Source: an uncultured Bryobacterales bacterium
GTDB taxonomy: Bacteria; Acidobacteriota; Terriglobia; Bryobacterales; UBA6623
Assembly (NCBI GenBank): GCA_958295955.1
Contig: OY282420.1
Location: forward strand, 586,236 to 650,235
DNA length: 64,000 nt
Direction of reading: 5' to 3'
Each line of letters begins with the position of its first letter. Position 1 is the first letter of the stretch. Shown here piece after piece: positions 43,989-53,219 of the stretch. A model generated the notes under the pieces. That model was not told the DNA's origin. It searched no databases and was given only the letters and a program-made list of their open reading frames with translations. The translations under genes and the position numbers were made by a program.

Positions 43989-45101
43989 TCAGTTCCTGCG
44001 CGAATAAAACGGCGTGGGCGTGATCTCCGCGGCGACCATGCGGCTGCGCACCGCGATCTCGATCGGCCGCCCCGCCTCTGCCGCCTCGACCGGCAGCATG
44101 CACATGCCGATATTCTTCTCCAGCCAAGGCGCCGGAGACCCGCTGGTTACCCAGCCCGCCTCTTCGCCGCCGGCATGCACCCGATAGCCATCGCGGGCGA
44201 TGCCGCGGCCTTTCATCTCGAAGCCGGCCACTTTGCGCCTGACGCCCTCGCGCTTCTGCGCGGCCAGCGCGTCGCGCCCGGTGAACGCCGGCTTTTTGAG
44301 CTTCACGATCCAGCCGAGCCCCGCTTCGTAGGGCGTGATCCGCTCGTCGATCTCGTGTCCGTAAAGCGACATCGCAGCCTCGAGCCGCAGCGTGTTGCGC
44401 GCGCCCAGGCCGCAGGGCAGAATGCCGTACTCCTCGCCCGCCGCCAGCACCGCGTTCCAGACGCGCTCGCCCTCGCCGGGAGGGATATAGACCTCGAAGC
44501 CGTCCTCGCCCGTGTATCCGGTGCGCGCGATGACCGCCGGAGCGCCCGCGAACTCATGGCGGATAAACCGGTAGTAGCGCATCGCCGACAAATCGGCCGG
44601 CGTCAGCGCCTGAGCCGTCGGCAACGCCTGCGGCCCCTGAATCGCCAACTGCGCGTAATCCGCGCTTGTCAACCGCACATCGGCGTCGAACCGGTTGTGA
44701 CCGCGAATCCACTCAAAATCCTTGTCCTGGTTCGCCGCATTCACGCAAAGAAAGTAATGGTCTGCGGAAAACCGATGGACCAGCAGGTCGTCCACGAATC
44801 CGCCGTTGGGATACAACAACCCCGAATACTGCGCTTGGCCGTCTTGCAGAGCGGCCGCCCGATTCGAGCAGAGCGCATCGATCAGCTCGACGGCCTGCGG
44901 CCCCCGAATCTCGATCTCGCCCATGTGGCTGACATCGAAAAGGCCGACCCGCTTGCGCACCGCGAGGTGCTCGGCGACGATGCCCGAGTATTCGACGGGC
45001 ATATCCCATCCGCCGAAATCGACCATCCGCGCACCCGAATCCCGATGAACCGCATTCAGCGGAGTCTTCTTGAGCGTATCGAGAGCGACGGAGCCGGACA
45101 T
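43989..45101 (-). CDS. gcvT: Aminomethyltransferase, glycine cleavage T protein
   Basis: A 370-residue tetrahydrofolate-dependent enzyme that releases ammonia and transfers the methylene unit from GcvH to THF. Family markers: VDFGGWDMPVEYSGIVAEH, GLFDVSHMGEI, CVNAANQDKDFEWI, RTGYTGEDGFEVYI, GLGARNTLRLEAAMSLYGHE and the C-terminal VTSGSPAPWLEKNIGMCMLP. The ATG at 45101 starts about 12 residues before the conserved L-K-K-T-P-L; a TTG at 45137 would add 12 residues. It is the first gene of the operon. No glycine riboswitch is recognisable in the leader. Confidence 0.95.
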   Translation of the reverse strand: MSGSVALDTLKKTPLNAVHRDSGARMVDFGGWDMPVEYSGIVAEHLAVRKRVGLFDVSHMGEIEIRGPQAVELIDALCSNRAAALQDGQAQYSGLLYPNGGFVDDLLVHRFSADHYFLCVNAANQDKDFEWIRGHNRFDADVRLTSADYAQLAIQGPQALPTAQALTPADLSAMRYYRFIRHEFAGAPAVIARTGYTGEDGFEVYIPPGEGERVWNAVLAAGEEYGILPCGLGARNTLRLEAAMSLYGHEIDERITPYEAGLGWIVKLKKPAFTGRDALAAQKREGVRRKVAGFEMKGRGIARDGYRVHAGGEEAGWVTSGSPAPWLEKNIGMCMLPVEAAEAGRPIEIAVRSRMVAAEITPTPFYSRRN

Positions 45102-45137
45102 GCCAACCGCTTCACCGGGAAAACCGGAAGTTTCCAA

Positions 45138-45475
45138 GCTACCACCGCCCCGAACGGACTGTCAATGAACCAGCCGGCCGGCCGGCGCGGATTTCATCCC
45201 GACGGGAACGTCCGAGGCGCGGCCACCGGAGGTTCTGTTATGGTGGGAATCAAGAGTGGCGCTTCAAGTCCCAGGAAGATTCCACGCGCGCATTGGTAGT
45301 CACGCTGTGGTCTTGGACCGCCGAACTCGCGGCTACTAACTCATCCGCAGATTGGGAATCCAGACCACCGTGTCATGCGATACGCTTTTCTCCTCGGTCT
45401 GTCACCCATTGAAGGCTGGCAGAAAGATCAGATTCCCCTCCTCAGACGACAGCATTGCCCTTGTAGGAAGTCCAG
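45138..45475. other. Leader region between gcvT and the DUF262 gene
   Basis: This 338-base gap separates diverging genes. It holds the first copy of an imperfect direct repeat (45231-45293) and an inverted repeat GTGGTCTTGGA (45307-45317) with TCCAGACCAC (45359-45368), ten base pairs with one bulge. An AGGAAG ribosome-binding site stands just before the DUF262 ATG. Neither gcvT nor DUF262 has an obvious consensus promoter here. Confidence 0.5.
45231..45293 (+). repeat. Imperfect direct repeat, left copy, flanking the DUF262 locus
   Basis: These 63 bases match 47361-47423 over their whole length, at roughly 73% identity when one compensated single-base shift is allowed. Best-kept blocks are GGTTyTGTTATGGTG at the start and CCAGsAAGAT with a GCGCG tail at the end. 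The shared TGTTATGGT looks like an extended -10 element. The two copies bracket the DUF262 gene and mark the limits of the A/T-richer insert. Confidence 0.55.
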
Positions 45476-47253
45476 ATGAAAACTGACATTCTCACTCCGA
45501 AAGACCTCTTTCAGAAAGAGGTACGCTACACAATTCCTACGTTTCAGCGTCCCTATGTCTGGAGCCAGGACGATCAATGGGAGCCGCTTTGGGACGACGT
45601 GCGCAACGTAGCCGAAAACTACCTGGAAAAGTTGGAACACTCAGATAAAGACATCACTGCGGAACAGCAAACAAAGCCGCACTTTATGGGCACCGTCGTA
45701 CTCCAGCAGGTTCCCACGGCGGCAAGATACATCGACCAGAGAGAAGTGATTGACGGCCAGCAACGAGTAACTACACTTCAGCTTTTGCTGGATGCCGCTC
45801 AAAGCATTTGCGAAGAGAAAACTCTACATCATCACGCTAGGCGCCTATCGAAGCTCGTTACCAATGACAAAGACGCAATTGGCGATGAGAACAGCCACAT
45901 CTTCAAGCTCTGGCCCACAAAATCGATAGAGAGGCGTTCAGGCACGCCATGGATAACGGCCTTGCTGTGAGCGGCTTCGAAGAGTCCCTGATTGTCCAGG
46001 CTCACGAGTTTTTCCAGCTACAAATGCGGAAGTGGATCGACGACGGTGCAGGTCTTGTGGAACAAAGAATGGATGCTCTGGAGACTGCGACAACGGCAAT
46101 GCTTCAGATGGTTGTGATTGACCTCGACCCTAAAGATGATCCGAACATCATATTCGAGACGTTAAATGCTCGCGGCACTCCACTCGAACAATCTGATCTC
46201 ATAAAAAATTTCGTTCTCTCCGAGGGCCGAGATCGAGAGAGTAGCATGTGGGGGAAATTGGACGAGGAATGGTGGCGAACAGAAGACAGACAAGGTCGTT
46301 TGTATAGACGACGGTTGGACATACTTTTCAATTACTGGCTTACAATGCGTACCAAAACGGAAGTGCCTCCATCGAAAGTGTTCGACTATTTCCGCAAGAG
46401 TACAAAGGATAAACCAATAAATACTGTAATGTCAGAGGTCAATAGGGATCTAGAAAATTACCGCAAATTCGAAGAAAATAAAGGCTGTACTCCAGAGGAA
46501 AAATTGTTCTATTACCGCACAAACGTTATGCAAGTTGGTGTTATCATCCCTATAGTCCTGCTATTATTTTTGGTTGAACATAGAATACGAATACGCGCTT
46601 TTCGTGTCCTGGAGAGCTTCCTGGTACGGAGAATGATCTGTCGCAAAACCACAAAGGAGTATAACCGGTTGACGTTGGACTTAGTAGGCAAACTGCAGGA
46701 GTGCGGTGGTTTGGAAGCTGCAGACAAAGTTATCGTTGGCTTTCTAAAAGAGCAAACCGCGTATAGCAGAGAGTGGCCCAAAGACGATACCGTGGCTGAT
46801 TGCCTGGAATCTTTACCACTCTATCGTCTACTTACTAGAGGAAGGCTGAGATTGGTGCTCGAAGGTATCGAAGACCGGATGCGCTCGCCAAAAGCTGAGC
46901 AGAAAGACGTTCCGAAGAATCTGACAATAGAGCATCTGATGCCTCAGAGTTGGGAACATCAATGGCCATTGCCGGACGGTTCTGATGAGACGACTGCGCA
47001 CAAAAAACGCAACGAACTTGTGCATTCGATTGGCAATCTTACGCTTGTTACACAGAGGCTCAACTCATCGGCATCCAACGCCCCCTGGGAACTCAAGCGC
47101 GAAGAACTTCGGCACAGCGTTCTATCACTCAATAACGAATTGATATCTGAGCCTCGCTGGGATGAAGATTCAATCCGATCCCGCAGTAGGCAAATGGCTA
47201 AGCTCGTAGCAAAGTGCTGGCCCGGTCCGGATTCTCAGGAGTGGGAATCGTAG
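45476..47253 (+). pseudogene. DUF262/DUF1524 GmrSD-like restriction protein, frameshifted
   Basis: A single gene split into two frames. The first 148 residues carry the DUF262 (ParB-like) part with IPTFQRPYVWSQDDQWEPLW and the nucleotide-binding DGQQR in VIDGQQRVTTLQLLL. The second frame (from about 45925 to 47253) carries the rest, including FETLNARGTPLEQSDLIKNF. Its DUF1524 HNH nuclease end has TIEHLMPQSW and SIGNLTLVTQRLNSS. The frames join if the A4 run at 45919-45922 had one more A (then reading WPTKIDREAFRHAMDNG). GmrSD-type enzymes cut modified phage DNA. The HNH residues look intact, so only the shift breaks it. It may be a recent mutation, a sequencing error or slippage. Confidence 0.88.
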
Positions 47254-47360
47254 ATCTCGCTGCGACTGCGCCACTCAATTTTTGCACAGAGTAAGCGGGC
47301 CGACAAGACACCGCAGAAGCCCCGCGCCGTCCGCGGCACTTTCTAGAGTGGCTTCAAGCG

Positions 47361-47423
47361 GTTTTGTTATGGTGAAAATTCTAAAGTGCCGTTGCGCATC
47401 CCAGCAAGATGCCTTGCGCGTAT
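47361..47423 (+). repeat. Imperfect direct repeat, right copy, flanking the DUF262 locus
   Basis: This is the second copy of the repeat at 45231-45293, starting 107 bases after the DUF262 stop. The GTG start of the Cys-rich gene (47386) lies inside it, so the repeat doubles as that gene's promoter-proximal region. The left copy opens a similar but dead frame (MVGIKSGASSPRK), suggesting that a native upstream region was duplicated when the DUF262 gene arrived. Confidence 0.55.
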
Positions 47424-47814
47424 CGCGGCGGTAATCGCCGCAGCCTCGCTGCTGCCTTGGGGCGGTCTGCTCGCGGCCATGGACGCGACGGGAGAACTCT
47501 GCGCCTTGCACGGCCTCGACTGCGGCTGCCGGGAAATGTGCCGGCGTCAAGCCGCGCATGCCGAACAGCAGCCGGAGGCGCCTGCCTGCCACCGCAAGAG
47601 CGATCCCGAAACGCCGCAGCGGCAACAGCCCTGCGCCGCCAATCGCTGCGAGAACGGCGACCCCGCTCCCATTTGGAATCCCGACCGGCTTTACTTGTTC
47701 GAAGGCCGTTTTTTGCCGGCCCGCGCAGCCGCATCCGCACCGCTGCGCGCGGTCGAGACGGCGCCGGCGCCCAAGCCGGTCCGCGCTCCTCCCGTACCTC
47801 CTCCTCAAGCCTGA
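47386..47814 (+). CDS. Secreted Cys/His-rich hypothetical protein
   Basis: A 142-residue protein with a Sec signal (ARIAAVIAAASLLPWGGLLA). The mature part holds a Cys/His cluster (LCALHGLDCGCREMCRR, PACHRKSDP, QPCAANRCENG) and then a Pro/Ala-rich tail. The clustered Cys and His suggest metal binding, possibly copper or zinc, in the periplasm. I recognise no family. Its position directly before a TonB-dependent receptor would suit a metal-uptake or resistance unit (inference). The GTG at 47386 gives the complete signal peptide; no ATG offers a better start. Confidence 0.72.
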   Translation: MPLRIPARCLARIAAVIAAASLLPWGGLLAAMDATGELCALHGLDCGCREMCRRQAAHAEQQPEAPACHRKSDPETPQRQQPCAANRCENGDPAPIWNPDRLYLFEGRFLPARAAASAPLRAVETAPAPKPVRAPPVPPPQA

Positions 47815-47838
47815 TCCTTCCGCCGAACTGTAGATAGG

Positions 47839-47862
47839 CGGCCCGTGTTGACGCGCGGGCCG
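47839..47862 (+). other. Hairpin in the leader of the TonB receptor
   Basis: CGGCCCG (47839-47845) and CGGGCCG (47856-47862) form a perfect seven-pair stem with a ten-base loop containing TGTTGACG. It lies 62 bases before the receptor ATG. With no T-run it is more likely a leader structure than a terminator. It does not show cobalamin or other riboswitch consensus boxes. Confidence 0.4.
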
Positions 47863-47924
47863 ACCGTTCTGCCCTGCCCGCATGGGACCGAGGCGCGGAA
47901 CGAACGAAAAAGAAGGCGAGGAGT

Positions 47925-50212
47925 ATGTTTTTACGTCGATTTTGTTTGCATGCAACGCTTTTTCTAATGCCCTTGGGCGCCGCGGCGCAGTTGAAGGTCG
48001 TTGTCACGGACCCCGGAGGAGACCGCGTACCCGGCGCTTCGGTCGTTTTACAAAACGGCTCGGGCCGCGAGATCGCTCGGGGGCAAACCGGCGCTTCGGG
48101 CGAAATCGTCTTCGCCCAATCCGGGGAATGGGTTGAAGTCTCCGTCGAGGGCTTCGAGCAGGCCAAGGAAAACGTGCGCGGCCGTTCGGAATTGGACATC
48201 GCGGTTCGCCTGGCAACGGTGGCGACCACGGTCGAGGTCTCGGCCGCGCAAATTCCGAGCGTCGCTTTCGTCGAATCGGACGCCGACGAGCTTGCCGAAC
48301 TGCCTTCGATGGGGCTGGTCGAAAACCTGCGCGCGACCCCCGGCGTCAATGCTTCCCGCCGCGGCGGGACGAACATCGAACCGGTCGTGCAAGGCTTGCG
48401 GGAAACGCAATTGGCCGTGGTCGTGGACGGCGCCCGAACGTTCGCCGCCGGGCCGGCGCGCATGGACTCCGGACTCAGCCACGTCGAACCGGGCCACGTC
48501 GATGGAGTGGAAATCGTCACCGGCCCCTATGCGCTGACCGAAGCCGCCGGCGCATTCGGGGCGGTCATCGTGCGCTCGCCCCAAGTCCCGCGCTTCGAAA
48601 CCTGGAAACTCGGCGCAGAGACCGGCGCCGGTTGGCGCTCGAACGGTTCCGGCCGTCTGGGCCGCGTCCGCGTCTTCGGCAGCGCCCGCAAGGTAGGCTT
48701 CAGTCTCAGGACCGCAGGCAACAAAGGCAACGACTACCAGGCCGGCGCCCGCGGCCCCATCGACGGCATATCCATCCCCGGCGACTACAGCAACCATCAA
48801 CTCGCGGAAAACTGCGCTTCAATCCGACCGACAACCAAGAGCTTGCGTTGAGCGGCTTCTACGACGAGCAAACCGGCATCGACTATCCCGGACGGCTGCT
48901 CAACGCGGAACACTTCATCCTGCGCTCGTGGAACGGCAGCTACTACGTCTCCAACCCGTCCCAGCTCGTTTCGTCCGTCAAGTTCAACCTTTACCTGAAC
49001 AGCAAAAGCCACCGGATGCGCAATACCGAGAAGCCGACGGCGCGCGACATGCCCGGACGCCGGCCGCCGTTCGCGCTCGAAGTGTCGTTGCCCACCGAGG
49101 CGGACACGTTCGGCGGCTCCGGCAGGGTCGAGCTGGCCCCCGGCGAGACCGTTCACGTCCGCGCGGGCTTCGATTTCTACAATCTCACGCAGGATGCCCG
49201 GCGTTTCGTATCGCGGCGGAGCAACGGCTTCTTGATCTTCAACGATGCGGTCTGGCCCGACACGACGATCGCCGATCAAGGGGTTTACGCGCAAGCGGGA
49301 AAACGCTTCGAGCGCGGCGAGATCAACGCTGCATTCCGTGTCGATTTCGTCCAGGCGAACGCGGGCGGTCCAACTGAATTTTTCCTGCAAAACGCCGAAA
49401 CCGATCTCGACAGGAACGAGACCAACGCCAACTTCAGCCTCTCGGGGCGCTACCGCATCGCGGAAGGTCTCTCGCTCTCCGTCGGAGTCGGCCGCGCGCT
49501 GCGGACGGCCAACAGCCTTGAGCGTTTTTCCGACCGCTTCCCCAGCAGCCGTTTCCAGACCGCCGCCGAGTTCATGGGTTCGCCGGCAATCCGGCCCGAA
49601 GCGAGCCTGCAAGGCGACATCGACCTGGAAATCGTCGTCGTCGGCTTTCGCTTCGGCATCGGCGGCTATCTGCGGCGGATTGACGACTACATCACCGTGC
49701 GCGCCGACCCGAGCTTGCCGCCGCGCCTGCCGCTAAGCCCGCCCGTCGTGTTCCGCTATTTCAACGGAGACTACGCGGCCTTCCGCGGCTACCGGTTCGA
49801 CGTCCGCTACCGCGCCGCCCGCGGCCTGGAGTTGCGTTTCCAAGGCGCGAAGACCATCGCCGACGACCACGCCTTGCGCGAACCGGTTTTGGGCATCGCC
49901 CCGCTCGAGTTGGATTCGGGACTGCGCTACCTGCTGCCGTCCGGGCGTTTCTGGGCGGACTATTCGCTGCGCAACGTCTTCGACCAGAAACGCGTCTCGG
50001 CGGCGCGTCTGGAGACTCCCTCGCCGGGCTTCTCGACTCACGACATCCGCTTCGGGACGCGGCTCAGGCAGCGCATCGACCTGCACATCGGCATCGAAAA
50101 CCTGGGCGACAAACACTATTTCGAGCATCTCAACTCGCTGAACCCGTTCACGAGGCAAAGAATCCCCGAACCGGGACGGTCGTTCTACGCCGGACTTATC
50201 GCCAAGTGGTGA
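47925..50212 (+). pseudogene. TonB-dependent receptor, interrupted by one frameshift
   Basis: One receptor of about 760 residues read in two frames. The first frame (47925 to about 48808) has a signal peptide (ATLFLMPLGAAA), a carboxypeptidase-regulatory-like domain (LKVVVTDPGGDRVPGASVVL) and the plug (GLVENLRATPGVNASRRGG, VDGVEIVTGPYALTEAAGA). The second frame (about 48812-50212) gives the barrel, ending in FDQKRVSAARLETPSPGF and AGLIAKW. The frames join if the A4 run at 48808-48811 had one more A (LAEKLRFNPTDNQELALSGF). All else is intact, so recent mutation or a homopolymer error is likely. AGGAG stands before the ATG. The ligand is unknown; the Cys-rich neighbour hints at metal. Confidence 0.88.
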
Positions 50213-50243
50213 GCATAGGCGGTTCATTTCTTCGGCCGCGCCG

Positions 50244-50870
50244 TTACGCCGAACGGACGCGGCGCGGGAAGTCCTCGTGCGCCATGACGGCTTCGATCCG
50301 CCGGATGTGCAGCAGGCGGTGGTAGGCGATGTAATAGAACCACTGCAAGCCGGTCAGGTAGCCGATCTCGTCGTTGGGATGCTCGTAAACGGCTTCTTCA
50401 AGACCCTCGGAATCGGCCAGCAGCCGCATCAGCTTACGGTTGGCCTTACCGTAGTATTCGAGCACCTCGGGGAGGCTGACGAGCTTCTTTTTCGACATGT
50501 AGTTTTCGTCGGAGCGGTCGGCGAAGAATTCGCGCAGCATCTCTTCCTTGCCCTTGAGCGGCGCCGCCAACGTCGGGCGCGGGCCTTCCGCAAGAGCCTG
50601 CTCCACCAGCGTTTGCAGGTCGTTTTCCGATAGCGCCACGTGCTCGGCCTCTTCGCCAATGGTGCGCCGGATCCCGCCGAGGCGCAGGTTCCATTCGCCG
50701 TCGCCGACGGCTTGAATCCGTTCGAGAAACCGCTCTTTGCCGTCGTCGAGGAGTTTCTCCACGGCTGCGGTCTGCGCTTCCGCGCGGGCCGGCGGCCGCC
50801 CGGCGCAGACGATGCCGCCAAGCGCGGCGGACGAGAACAGGAAAGATCGGCGCGAGAGGTGCGAAGACAT
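50244..50870 (-). CDS. DinB-like four-helix protein with Tat-type leader
   Basis: A 208-residue protein with an SRRSFLFSSAALGG leader resembling a twin-arginine signal, followed by a helical DinB/YfiT-type domain. Family pattern: a helix starting EKLLDDGKERFLERIQAVGDGEWN, the first His in EEAEHVALSE and a late GLQWFYYIAYHRLLHIRRIEAV with the metal-type histidines. DinB-fold proteins bind a divalent metal and often act in thiol-dependent transfer. Export is unusual for the fold, though acidobacterial DinB-like proteins with leaders exist. The gene lies on the opposite strand between the TonB receptor and lptD. Confidence 0.8.
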   Translation of the reverse strand: MSSHLSRRSFLFSSAALGGIVCAGRPPARAEAQTAAVEKLLDDGKERFLERIQAVGDGEWNLRLGGIRRTIGEEAEHVALSENDLQTLVEQALAEGPRPTLAAPLKGKEEMLREFFADRSDENYMSKKKLVSLPEVLEYYGKANRKLMRLLADSEGLEEAVYEHPNDEIGYLTGLQWFYYIAYHRLLHIRRIEAVMAHEDFPRRVRSA

Positions 50871-50924
50871 GGCAATGCGGTCGGGGGATATCCCGAAGTA
50901 TAGCAACGGCGCCCGTTTTCGCGC

Positions 50925-53219
50925 GTGCTACGCTTCGAGTTCGGACCGCGTTTCGAAGCGATCTTCTTGCCGCCCTTGTTGCTTGTCGTGCTGTGCGTTC
51001 TCGCGCCCGCTCTGAGCGGGCAGACAGCCGGGAACGCCCCCATCGCCCGCGAGCGCGGGGCGTTGGAAATTTTTTCCACGACGCAGTTGCGCGAAGGCCC
51101 TATGCGGCTCGCCCGCGGCGATGTCGAGTTGCGCTACAACTCGATCGTGCTCACCGCGGACGAGATGGATTTCAACGAGGAGACCGGCGAGGTCGAAGCG
51201 CGCGGCAACGTACGCTACCGCGCGGGCGGCGGCCGCGAAGATATCCGCGCGGCGCGCATGTCTTACAACACGCGCACCGAGGCGGGCACGTTTTACGACG
51301 TGCGCGGCAGAGTCTCGTCAGCGAGCCAAGGCGGGGCGCGCATCCTGACCACCGACAATCCGTTTCTCATCGAGGCGCCTGTTGCGCATAAGACGAAGGA
51401 GCATTACCGGGTGCATAACGGCCGCGTCACCAACTGCGAGACCGAAAGCCCCTGGTGGACGCTGCGCTCGCCGCACACGACGATCGTCCCGGGCAAGCAG
51501 GCGGCGGTCCGGCGCGGGGTATTGCGCATGCGCGGCGTGCCCATCCTGTACCTGCCGTACTTCAAGAAGTCGCTCGAAAGGATGCCCCGGAAAAGCGGAT
51601 TCCTGACTCCCAACATCGGCAACAGCTCGCGTTTCGGCCGGATGCTGGGACAGGCGTATTACTGGGCGATCAACCGCAGTTACGACATGACGGTCGGCGG
51701 CAATTGGTACACCGACCGGGGGCTGGCCTCGAATTTGAGCTTCCGCGGGCGGCCCACGAAGAACTCGAGCTTCGACGCCGTATTTTTCGACGTCAGAGAC
51801 CGCGGCCGCAAGCTCGACGACGGCAGCCGCCTGAAGCAGGGCGGCAACTCTTTCGACCTGCGCGGCCGGACCCGGTTCGGACGCGGGTTCCGCGGCGTAG
51901 CGGATTTGCGCTACCTCAGCTCGTTGGAGTTCCGCCAAGCGTTTACGCAGACGTTCGAGGAAGCCGTTTTTTCGCAGGTGCGGTCTATCGGCTTCGTCAC
52001 CAACAACTTTTCGACTTTCAGCTTCAATGCCTCGCTGCTGCGCAACGAGAACTTTCAGAGCGTCGACAGAGGCGACACGATCGTGTTGCGCAGGCTGCCA
52101 AGCTTCGAGTTCAACAGCCGCGACCGCCGCTTGACCAAAGGCAAGGTTCCGCTGTGGTTGAGCTTCGATTCCTCGTTTGATCTGGTGAGCCGCACGCAGC
52201 GCTCGTTCCAGAGCCGCCGCTTCGTGCAGCGCGGGGAGTTCTTCCCGCGCGTTTCGACCAAGCTGTTCTGGAAAGGGTTTCACGTCACGCCGACGCTGGG
52301 CGCGCGGGCCGCGGCCTACGGGCAGAGCAGGCGTCAGGATAGGCTTGCCGGGGAGAATCTGTACCGTCGCACGGGCGAGCTTGCGGTCGATATCGCCGCC
52401 CCGTCGCTGTCGCGGATTTACCGCGCGCCGAAATGGATGGGCGACCGCATGAAGCATGTGATCGAGCCGCGGCTGCGCTACCGCTACACTGCCGGCATCG
52501 ACGATTTCGAGCGCGTGATCCGCTTCGACTCCCGCGATCTGATCCACAACACGAACGAGGCGGAAGTCTCGATTACGAACCGGCTGTACGTCAAGGACGA
52601 TGCGAGCGGGCAGGTGCGCGAGGCGGCCGTGCTCGAAGTCTGGCAGCGGCGCTACTTCGATGCGGATTTCGGCGGCGCGCTCGTTCCCGGCCGTCGCAAC
52701 GTGCTGCGCTCGAGCCTGGATTTTTCGCCGTTTTCGTTCCTGGCCGAGCCGCGCCGCTATTCGCCGGTTGCGGTCTCGTTCAAGGTGAATCCCCATTGGC
52801 GGTACGCCTTGAGTTGGCGGAACGACTACGACCCGCTGCGCGGCAGGATCGTCAACACGACCACCGACGTCTCGGTCCAGATCAGTCCGAAGATCGGCGT
52901 GACGGCGGGGCACCGCGCGGTGCGGGCGCCGACGGCGCTCTCGCCGGCGAGCAATCAGTTGCTGGCGACGGTTCGTTACGGAGACTTCAACCGCCGCGGC
53001 TGGAACGTCGCCTTGACCAACGTTTACGACTACCGCCGCCATCTTTTTCTGTATTCGATCTCGCAGATTACCTACAACACGGATTGCTGCGGCTTTAGCT
53101 TGGAATACCGCCGGCTGGCGATCGGCCGGACGCGCAACGACAACCAGTTCCGCATCGGCATTTCCATAGCCAACGTGGGGTCGTTCGGGACGCTGCGTCC
53201 GGCGGAGCGGTTGTTCTGA
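50925..53219 (+). CDS. lptD: LPS-assembly protein LptD
   Basis: A 764-residue outer membrane barrel that inserts lipopolysaccharide into the outer leaflet together with LptE. After a hydrophobic signal (PPLLLVVLCVLAPALSG) comes the OstA/LptA-like jellyroll (DVELRYNSIVLTADEMDFNE, ARGNVRYRAGG). The LptD barrel region follows with VPILYLPYFKKSLERMPRKSGFL, and the end YNTDCCGFSLEYRRL carries the paired Cys of the C-terminal disulfide. The N-terminal partner Cys expected in enterobacterial LptD is less clear; a Cys sits in GRVTNCETESPWW. The GTG start at 50925 is the first that includes the signal. It is coupled to the following gene (TGATG). Confidence 0.93.
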   Translation: MLRFEFGPRFEAIFLPPLLLVVLCVLAPALSGQTAGNAPIARERGALEIFSTTQLREGPMRLARGDVELRYNSIVLTADEMDFNEETGEVEARGNVRYRAGGGREDIRAARMSYNTRTEAGTFYDVRGRVSSASQGGARILTTDNPFLIEAPVAHKTKEHYRVHNGRVTNCETESPWWTLRSPHTTIVPGKQAAVRRGVLRMRGVPILYLPYFKKSLERMPRKSGFLTPNIGNSSRFGRMLGQAYYWAINRSYDMTVGGNWYTDRGLASNLSFRGRPTKNSSFDAVFFDVRDRGRKLDDGSRLKQGGNSFDLRGRTRFGRGFRGVADLRYLSSLEFRQAFTQTFEEAVFSQVRSIGFVTNNFSTFSFNASLLRNENFQSVDRGDTIVLRRLPSFEFNSRDRRLTKGKVPLWLSFDSSFDLVSRTQRSFQSRRFVQRGEFFPRVSTKLFWKGFHVTPTLGARAAAYGQSRRQDRLAGENLYRRTGELAVDIAAPSLSRIYRAPKWMGDRMKHVIEPRLRYRYTAGIDDFERVIRFDSRDLIHNTNEAEVSITNRLYVKDDASGQVREAAVLEVWQRRYFDADFGGALVPGRRNVLRSSLDFSPFSFLAEPRRYSPVAVSFKVNPHWRYALSWRNDYDPLRGRIVNTTTDVSVQISPKIGVTAGHRAVRAPTALSPASNQLLATVRYGDFNRRGWNVALTNVYDYRRHLFLYSISQITYNTDCCGFSLEYRRLAIGRTRNDNQFRIGISIANVGSFGTLRPAERLF

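Noticed and set aside
45102-45230. Possible glycine riboswitch upstream of gcvT
   Set aside because: I could not find the conserved tandem aptamer core or its terminator/expression platform in the leader.
47815-47924. Cobalamin or other riboswitch before the TonB receptor
   Set aside because: Only a simple seven-pair hairpin is present; the B12-box and other conserved blocks are missing and the region is too short.
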